NCBI GenBank assembly: GCA_029933125.1
Contig: JAOZOU010000003.1
Location: 62,001-126,000 of the forward strand
Reading direction: 5' to 3'
Source: a bacterium
GTDB lineage: Bacteria; Arandabacterota; Arandabacteria; Arandabacterales; Arandabacteraceae
Length of the DNA stretch: 64,000 bases
Under the pieces are notes generated by a model. It saw nothing but the letters and a program-made list of their open reading frames with translations. It ran no database searches and had not been told where the DNA came from. Position 1 is the first letter of the stretch; every line of letters starts with the position of its first letter. The position numbers were made by a program, and so were the translations under genes. Below, piece after piece: positions 1 through 6,600 of the stretch.

Positions 1-687
1 TGGATCCATGTTATTTTCCTGGCGAGTCCTTTTATTGCTCTTGCCTGCTCAAGCCGTCTGGCTGCCTGGATAGTTTTTGCAGGCCTGCTGGTTATCCTCC
101 TGATTTTTGGAAGATTCAGGGTTTGGCTCGTCTCTTTAGTACTCGCTATCAATGTAGGCGTCTATGCGATTGCTCCATTCGCATGGGAGAATCTGGCGCA
201 ATATCAGCGGGATCGTCTCATAGCCTTTGTCAGGCCCGATAAAGATGTTCTGGGGGCAGGTTTTCAGACAACACAATCAATGATAGCTATCGGTTCAGGT
301 GGCATAGCTGGCAAAGGTCTTTTCAAAGGCACTCAGAAAGCCCTAGGGCTTATTCCTGAACAGCATACAGACTTCATCTTCTCGGTGATCGGTGAAGAAA
401 TGGGTTTCGTTGGGAGTTTGGGAGTTATACTTCTTCTGGGCTTTCTGCTTACGAAGTTCCTTAGGCTTGCCTCTGAACTCAGAGACAAGTTCTCGATCTT
501 CTTCTGCTTTGGCTTTACAACTCTTCTAATTGTTCAGATGTTTATCAACATAGGGATGACACTTCGAATTATGCCAGTCACTGGCCTGCCTTTACCATTG
601 TTAAGCTATGGAGGATCACATATGCTCATGCTGTGGCTAGCATGTGGTATTATCTTTGCAGCCTACAGAACAAGGCTGGAATACTAG
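1..687 (+). CDS. rodA: RodA peptidoglycan polymerase (SEDS), 5' truncated by the window edge
   Basis: The frame is open from base 1, so the N-terminus lies outside the window; 228 codons remain. The visible part has several hydrophobic membrane segments and the conserved extracellular SEDS stretch (QRDRLIAF, then GIAGKG, then HTDFIFSVIGEEMG), followed by the C-terminal LPLPLLSYGG motif. SEDS proteins polymerise glycan strands from lipid II in the inner membrane. RodA works with PBP2 in lateral wall growth, while the second SEDS gene of the window (25212) sits in the dcw cluster and is FtsW. Assignment to RodA rests on this division of labour and on position next to lgt, outside dcw. lgt starts 9 bp after the stop, suggesting one transcript. 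Confidence 0.88.
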   Translation, partial: WIHVIFLASPFIALACSSRLAAWIVFAGLLVILLIFGRFRVWLVSLVLAINVGVYAIAPFAWENLAQYQRDRLIAFVRPDKDVLGAGFQTTQSMIAIGSGGIAGKGLFKGTQKALGLIPEQHTDFIFSVIGEEMGFVGSLGVILLLGFLLTKFLRLASELRDKFSIFFCFGFTTLLIVQMFINIGMTLRIMPVTGLPLPLLSYGGSHMLMLWLACGIIFAAYRTRLEY

Positions 688-696
688 GAGGCAGCG

Positions 697-1476
697 ATGC
701 ATAGAACACTTTTTGATATCGGTCCTTTCAGCATTCACCTTTATGGTGTGATGCTCGCTATAGCTTTCTGGCTGGGTATTGAACTTTCGGCCCGACTTGC
801 CAGGGAGCGTGGTATAGATCCAACCCACATCATAGATCTTGGAATAGTCATTCTCATATCATCGGTGGTGGGGGCACGTCTGCTTTTTGTCTTTACTCAT
901 CTTTCAGACTATGAGAACGATTTCCTCGGTGTTTTCAAGATATGGGAAGGAGGCTTAAGCTTTTACGGTGGCTTAGCAGCTGGAATAGTCTTCGGAATTG
1001 GCTTCATCGTGAAACGCGATCTACCGGTCGGCAAGGTCACCGACATTATAGCACCGCAAATTGCTCTCGGAATATCAATTGCTCGGATAGGTTGCTTCCT
1101 CAACGGATGCTGCTTTGGTAAGGAATGCAATCTGCCATGGGGCTTAACTTTTCCACCGGATTCACAAGCAGGATGGACGATGGGCCATGTGAAGATTCAT
1201 CCAACCCAACTCTATGCCGTCGTTGCCAACTTTGCCATCTTTCTTTTCCTCAGGCATCTCTTGAGGAAAAACTCGGCATCAGGAAGTGTTTTTTACTCTT
1301 TGCTCATACTTTATGGATTATGGCGCCTCAGTGTAGACTTTGTGCGCTACCATGAACCTAACATGTATGTGGGAGCCTTGGGCAACGGCATAACCTGGAC
1401 ACAGCTAATTAGTCTTGTGATTGTGATCATTGGCATTGTGAAACTCTTGAGGTTGAGAAAGCGTGAATCCGAATAG
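697..1476 (+). CDS. lgt: Prolipoprotein diacylglyceryl transferase Lgt
   Basis: A 259-residue integral membrane enzyme that transfers diacylglycerol from phosphatidylglycerol to the lipobox cysteine of prolipoproteins, the first step of lipoprotein maturation. Seen in the sequence: about seven hydrophobic segments, the YGGLAAG stretch near residue 90 (HGG in many homologues), the signature RIGCFLNGCCFG near residue 130, and HPTQLY near residue 168. Length matches the family. The ATG follows a clear GGAGG at ordinary spacing. It overlaps comF by 14 bp, so rodA, lgt and comF look co-transcribed. The TPR protein at 9104, with a lipobox-like sequence, would be a substrate. Confidence 0.95.
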   Translation: MHRTLFDIGPFSIHLYGVMLAIAFWLGIELSARLARERGIDPTHIIDLGIVILISSVVGARLLFVFTHLSDYENDFLGVFKIWEGGLSFYGGLAAGIVFGIGFIVKRDLPVGKVTDIIAPQIALGISIARIGCFLNGCCFGKECNLPWGLTFPPDSQAGWTMGHVKIHPTQLYAVVANFAIFLFLRHLLRKNSASGSVFYSLLILYGLWRLSVDFVRYHEPNMYVGALGNGITWTQLISLVIVIIGIVKLLRLRKRESE

Positions 1477-2152
1477 ATCTCAAAATCTTCCCGGGGTTTA
1501 CCTGTTGAAGGCGATCTATGCTCTCTTCATGCCTCCCTTGTGCATTGGCTGCGGCAACGAGCTATCGCTTAACGAAAAGTGGCTTTGCAGGCGATGTTTG
1601 CAAGAGCTATTTCTTACCTCCCATACGTCTGTAAGATTCTTAAAGGTTGGCTCATGTAACATCGATGTGCATTATGCACTTGACTACACTTATCTTGTCT
1701 CAAGACTGATAGCGACCTTCAAGTATCACGATCGACCAGGTCTTGCTGGATTGCTCGCCAGGATTGTAGTGATGAGACTCAAAGGATTCCTCATGGGCAA
1801 CCTCATTCTTGTATCTGTACCTATGTGTGGGGCAAAACTCAGGGAAAGAGGTTACAATCAAAGCGATCTCTTATGCAGAGAGATAGCAGAGCTCAGTGGG
1901 CTTCGTCAGGTTCCTAATGCGCTCAAGAAGCTCTCTTCTACATCTTCCCAGGCGGGACTGCCTCGAAGTGAAAGGATGAGGAATCTCATGGGGAAAATCA
2001 GGATGAATCCGAATATCTCATTCAAAGATGAGCATGTGGTAATCGTTGACGACGTTGTAACAACTGGATCAACTTTGCGTGAATGTGCAAAAGCACTCCT
2101 AGCCACCGGTGCCAAGAGGGTTTCAGCATGCGTTGTTGCATCATCTCCATAG
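1463..2152 (+). CDS. comF: ComF-type phosphoribosyltransferase-domain protein
   Basis: A 229-residue protein with the ComF layout: an N-terminal zinc-ribbon-like pair of Cys motifs (CIGC near 27 and CRRC near 42), then a phosphoribosyltransferase fold with the PRPP-binding loop VVIVDDVVTTGST around residues 193-205 and the RERGYNQS motif near 133. ComF proteins take part in DNA uptake in competent bacteria and are often kept in non-competent lineages, where their role is less clear. The GTG start lies inside the end of lgt, and the 3' end overlaps the start of the next gene, which points to translational coupling. No other competence genes are in view. Confidence 0.85.
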   Translation: MNPNRSQNLPGVYLLKAIYALFMPPLCIGCGNELSLNEKWLCRRCLQELFLTSHTSVRFLKVGSCNIDVHYALDYTYLVSRLIATFKYHDRPGLAGLLARIVVMRLKGFLMGNLILVSVPMCGAKLRERGYNQSDLLCREIAELSGLRQVPNALKKLSSTSSQAGLPRSERMRNLMGKIRMNPNISFKDEHVVIVDDVVTTGSTLRECAKALLATGAKRVSACVVASSP

Positions 2153-3615
2153 GGCTAGTCCTGCTTGTAGGGCTTCCGGGAAGCAGTCAGGGTCGGCCCA
2201 CTGAACTGACAAGCAGCTGGGTCTATGAGTATTTCTCTGAGCTTAGACTGAGACATCCCCAAGGAAGGTTTTTTGTCAACACCGGACCCTATGAGAGGGA
2301 CCGAATAGCTGCCTATGCAGAAGATCTCAAGCCTCGTGATGAACGCAGCATTTGGTTGCGCAAGATGCTCATGGCTGAGCTCGGGCAAACATTGGAGATT
2401 GATTCAACATCAGCTGTGGTGCGTGGAGAGTTTATGCTCGCATCATTTTTGGAAACCGATGAGAGAGCACGAGCTTCAAGTCTTGTTAGATTGGCTATCC
2501 GTTCGGGGAAGGATATCTCGCTTTGGACTCTTTTCAGAGCAACACTTAATGGTCCGGAACTTCACAAGATTGAGGCGCGGCCTTGGAAACGAAATGCAAG
2601 AGCAAGTATTGAAGCTGGCGGAATGAATTTTCGCCATGGTAGATTCTCAATATTTCTCGGGCGAGATGAAGTGAGTTGGGGAATTGATCGGAGATTTGGT
2701 CTCCTTTTTTCAGGTTCTGCCCATGCTTTTGACATGGTGAAGCTAAACTTCAGGACAGATAGGTTTTTCTATACAACCTTTGCCTCACGCTTAAGAAGAG
2801 GTGAGGATGATTCCTGGGATGAGAGCATGAGACGTTATGTCGCTGCTCATCGTCTTGAATTTGCACCAGCATCGTGGCTCAATCTTGGACTTGCCGAGAC
2901 TGTAATCTATGGAGGTAAGAATCGTCCTTTTGAACTCGCATATCAAAATCCCCTTACCATTCTCTATGCAGAGCAGTGGAACTTGAAGGAGGATGATAAC
3001 ATTCTCATATCAGCGGACATAGCTCTCAACATCCGAGGCAAAATTGAGGCTAAGGCTGAGGTTCTCATAGATGACTTTCAGTACGATTTTAAGAGCAAGG
3101 GTAACAAGATTGGTCTGGGAATTGAATTCACAGCTCTCAATCCGCTTCAACAGGAAGAAGGACTCATAGGATTCTCATATTTTCATATCCGGCCAGGCAC
3201 ATATAGCCACAGGATTGACTACAATCGTTTCACTCAGGAAGCTCTTCCTATCGGCTATCCTGACGGATCCGATTGTGATAGATTCGGTCTCTGGTCTTCT
3301 TTTGCTTGGCGGGAGGATATGCTCCTCACACTGGGTTTCGTGTTGAAGCGTAAAGGCGAGGGAGAGGTCTTCGATTCTGGGGGGACACATCTGGATAGTG
3401 GCTTTCTCCAGGGTACGGTTGAAAGGGATCTAAGAGCGGGGTGCGAGCTTGCCTGGCATCCTTCACAGGTGGCAATGGCTCAGGTCAGGCTAGAATGGTA
3501 CAGGACTACCAACCTTGACAACCTTGAGAATAGAGATGAAAGTGGAATGAGGCTTGGCTTTGAATTTTGCTTAAACACCAAATTCGGCGCTAAGAGTGGA
3601 GTTAGTAGAAGATGA
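2128..3615 (+). CDS. Outer-membrane beta-barrel protein, capsule-assembly Wzi-like
   Basis: 495 residues from the ATG at 2128. This start is preferred over an in-frame upstream one because it gives a short basic N-terminus plus a hydrophobic signal peptide ending near GSSQG. After an alpha-helical N-terminal part (about residues 20-160) come many alternating hydrophobic strands rich in aromatic residues. The stretch LGRDEVSWGIDRRFGLLFSG and the later GKNRPFELAYQNPL resemble the Wzi / capsule-assembly barrel family. In that family the protein sits in the outer membrane and binds surface polysaccharide; here this role is only inferred. The gene overlaps comF by 25 bp and the C25 peptidase gene by 4 bp. 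It could equally be an uncharacterised porin-like barrel. Confidence 0.6.
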   Translation: MRCCIISIGLVLLVGLPGSSQGRPTELTSSWVYEYFSELRLRHPQGRFFVNTGPYERDRIAAYAEDLKPRDERSIWLRKMLMAELGQTLEIDSTSAVVRGEFMLASFLETDERARASSLVRLAIRSGKDISLWTLFRATLNGPELHKIEARPWKRNARASIEAGGMNFRHGRFSIFLGRDEVSWGIDRRFGLLFSGSAHAFDMVKLNFRTDRFFYTTFASRLRRGEDDSWDESMRRYVAAHRLEFAPASWLNLGLAETVIYGGKNRPFELAYQNPLTILYAEQWNLKEDDNILISADIALNIRGKIEAKAEVLIDDFQYDFKSKGNKIGLGIEFTALNPLQQEEGLIGFSYFHIRPGTYSHRIDYNRFTQEALPIGYPDGSDCDRFGLWSSFAWREDMLLTLGFVLKRKGEGEVFDSGGTHLDSGFLQGTVERDLRAGCELAWHPSQVAMAQVRLEWYRTTNLDNLENRDESGMRLGFEFCLNTKFGAKSGVSRR

Positions 3616-6600
3616 AAAAGTGGATTTTCCTCGGAATGCTTCTTGCAAGCTTCCAGGCAGCTTTCGCACTTGAGGTTGATTTTGAGTGGAGTTTACCAGC
3701 CCGATGGCAGCCTGAGACTTTTGAGACAGCTCTTCTGAGGTCATCTTCAGATGTTCCTCGGCAACAAACCTTCTCAAAACTTTTGCTCCTTCCTGATGGT
3801 TATGAGGTTGAAAGCTACAGGATACTTGCTGAGGATTGGCAAACCCTTGAGAAAAATCTTGGGGCGAGGATTGCACCTGTTGATTCCTCAGGTGAGCCTA
3901 TGCTCACCAGGTCTCACGTCAATGTTGCATCGGGTAGGATGATGGGATATGAAGTTGCGCTTGTAACGGTTTACCCCTTTCGAAAAACAGGAGACGCCCT
4001 GGAGATCCTTAAACACTGTTCTCTTAAGCTAAGCCTCGTACCGAATGAATCACACCTGGAAGTGATGCGGAGAAGCTATCGGGCACAGGCTGAGGTCTCA
4101 CGGGCTCTGGAATTGCTCACAGGCGAAGAGCCGGAAGCAAGATGGTCTCTTGAGTTGCCAACCTCGACTGTGACTGAGCAGCCAAGTCCGCATGGAAGTG
4201 TCATTGATTGCGTTATAGTTACACCTGACAGTTTGAGGCAGCAATTCGATCGGATAGCGAACTTCCACAACTCGCTTGGGATTAGAACCATTGTGAAGGA
4301 CATTGATTGGATACTTACCAATTACGACGGCGTTGACGAAGCAGCACGCTTGAGAAATTTTCTGAAAGATGCCTATCAGAGCTGGGGTACTATTTACTTC
4401 TTGTTTGGCGGTGATCCCTCACTTGTCCCCATGCGCCTGCTTGACTATCCCTCAATGCGAAGCCTTATAGGTGTGAGCTCAATCGCAACAGACGTTTACT
4501 ACACTAATCTTGATGGGACATGGAATGCCGATGGCGATGAAACGATTGGTGAATTTGGGCCATCTGAACATGACGAACCAGATCGGTTCCCAGATGTTTT
4601 CGTTGGAAGAGCACCTGTGAAATCACTTGCAGAGGCTCGTGTCTTTGTCGATAAGACACTTCATTACATGAGAGGTGAGAATCCGGGAGTATGGTGTCGA
4701 ACTGTTGTCTCACTGGCCCAGCAGCTCTTCGAATATCTCGATGGTGCCACGTTCTCTGAGCAGCTGCTCGAGGAATTTCCGCAGAACTTCAGAAAGATAA
4801 GAATCTATGAGAATTTTGAGGACTATCCTGGCTCAATCGAAGAAAATGCTACCAATGCACTCGCTTACATCGATAGTGGCTGCAACATTGTGAGCCACAT
4901 AGGTCATGGCGACGAGCTCCGACTCGATCTTGGAACGGAATTTCTTGAGCGTTTCCAGATTGCCAGCCTTTCCAATGACACAGCCTTTTGTTTCATCTAC
5001 ATGATGAATTGTTCATCTTCGGATCCACGAGTTGAAAGTGTAGCCAAAGCCTTTCTCAAGGATCCCGATGGAGGTGCTTTCGCTGTTCAGGGTAACAGTG
5101 CACTTGCATTTCCTTCCACTGGTTTACCCATGGAACAGGACTTTTTCAGACTGATCTTCTCTGAAGGTCGGCCGAGTGTTGGGGTTGTAAGCTCCATTTA
5201 TCGTGTTCCCTACCTCTGGGGAGACGATGTTGTACGCTGGTGGATGTATCTCAACTATATACTCGACGGTGATCCTGTTGTTCGGTTATGGGTGGATGAG
5301 CCTGGGGAGTTTGAGGTGGTTCATGGTGGGAGTTTGAGTGTGGGGGACAGTTTGGTGGTGGTTGAGGTACGAGATGGGGGTGTTGGTGTTGAGGGTGCGG
5401 TAGTGGTATTGGAGGGAGGTTATGGGGAGTATGGAGTGGGTGTTAGTGGAGTTGGAGGTATTGCGGAGGTGGGGTTTAGGCCGTTGGGGGTTGGTGTTGT
5501 GAGGATGTATGTGAGTGGGGATGGATATCGTGTGTATGAGGACAGTTTGGAGGTAGTTGGTGGTGGTAGGTGTTATGTGAGTAGTGTGGAGGTGGATGAT
5601 GGGGATGGGTGGGTAGGCAATGGTGATGGTGTAGCTGGATGGGGGGAGCGTGTGGGGTTGGGAGTAGGGTTAAGGAATGGGGGTGTTGGGGATATTGGGG
5701 GAGTATGGGGTAAGTTGCGTGAGGTTGAGGGGTGTAGTTTATGGGTGTATGTGGAGATAGACAGTGGTGTTGTGGACAGTTTGGTGAATATAGGGAGTGG
5801 GAGTAGGCATCCTGATGGTAATCCGTTTGGTTTGGGTGTTGAGAGGTGGGTGATGGGTAGGGGCTTGGGGGGAGTGGGGGAGGAGGTGGGGTGTTGGATA
5901 TGGTTGGATGGTATGGGTTGGCATGTTCGGTTTGTAGGTGATGGGGGTGAGCATGCGTACAGGTGTAGTTTGGGGGTGTATGGGGGTATGGTGGGTGTTA
6001 GTGGTTATGGTTTGGAGGTTGGTGACAGTTTGGTAGTTGATGTGGGGGTTAGTATAAGTGGTGGGTTGGGTGTAGGAGATTATGAGGATGGGATAGATAT
6101 GGAGGTTGGATTGGGGGGAATGGTGGAGGTATTAGTTGACAGTGTATATTATGGGGTAGTTGGTGGTAGTGAGGAGGTGGGGTGGTATGAGGTAGGGTTT
6201 GACAGTGTGGGTGGAATGGATGGAGTAGGTGTATGGTTTGAGTTGGAGATGGGTGATAGTATAGGTAGTAGGTGGAGTGATTGGGTATGGGTGGAGGTGG
6301 AGGATGGGGAGTTGGTATTGGAGCGGTTGAGGTATGATGGTGGGGGAGACAGTTTGGGGTTATATTGTGGGGTGCGTAATGTAGGTGGGGGAGGTTTGGT
6401 TGGAGTGGAGGGTAGGTTGCGTGGATTGTGGGGAGTTGAGGTATTGGACAGTGTGAGTTGGTATGGGGATATAGGGGGTGGGAGTTATAGTGAGGGTGAT
6501 GGTTATGGTGTTAGGGAGTATGGGGATAGTGTTAGGTATGAGTTGGAGTTAGTGGATGGTTATGGGCGCAGGTGGTTGGACACGTTGGGAGTTCGAGATG

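Noticed and set aside
697-828. Many other short open frames in all six frames inside conserved genes
   Set aside because: They shadow confidently identified genes and show no independent coding signal.
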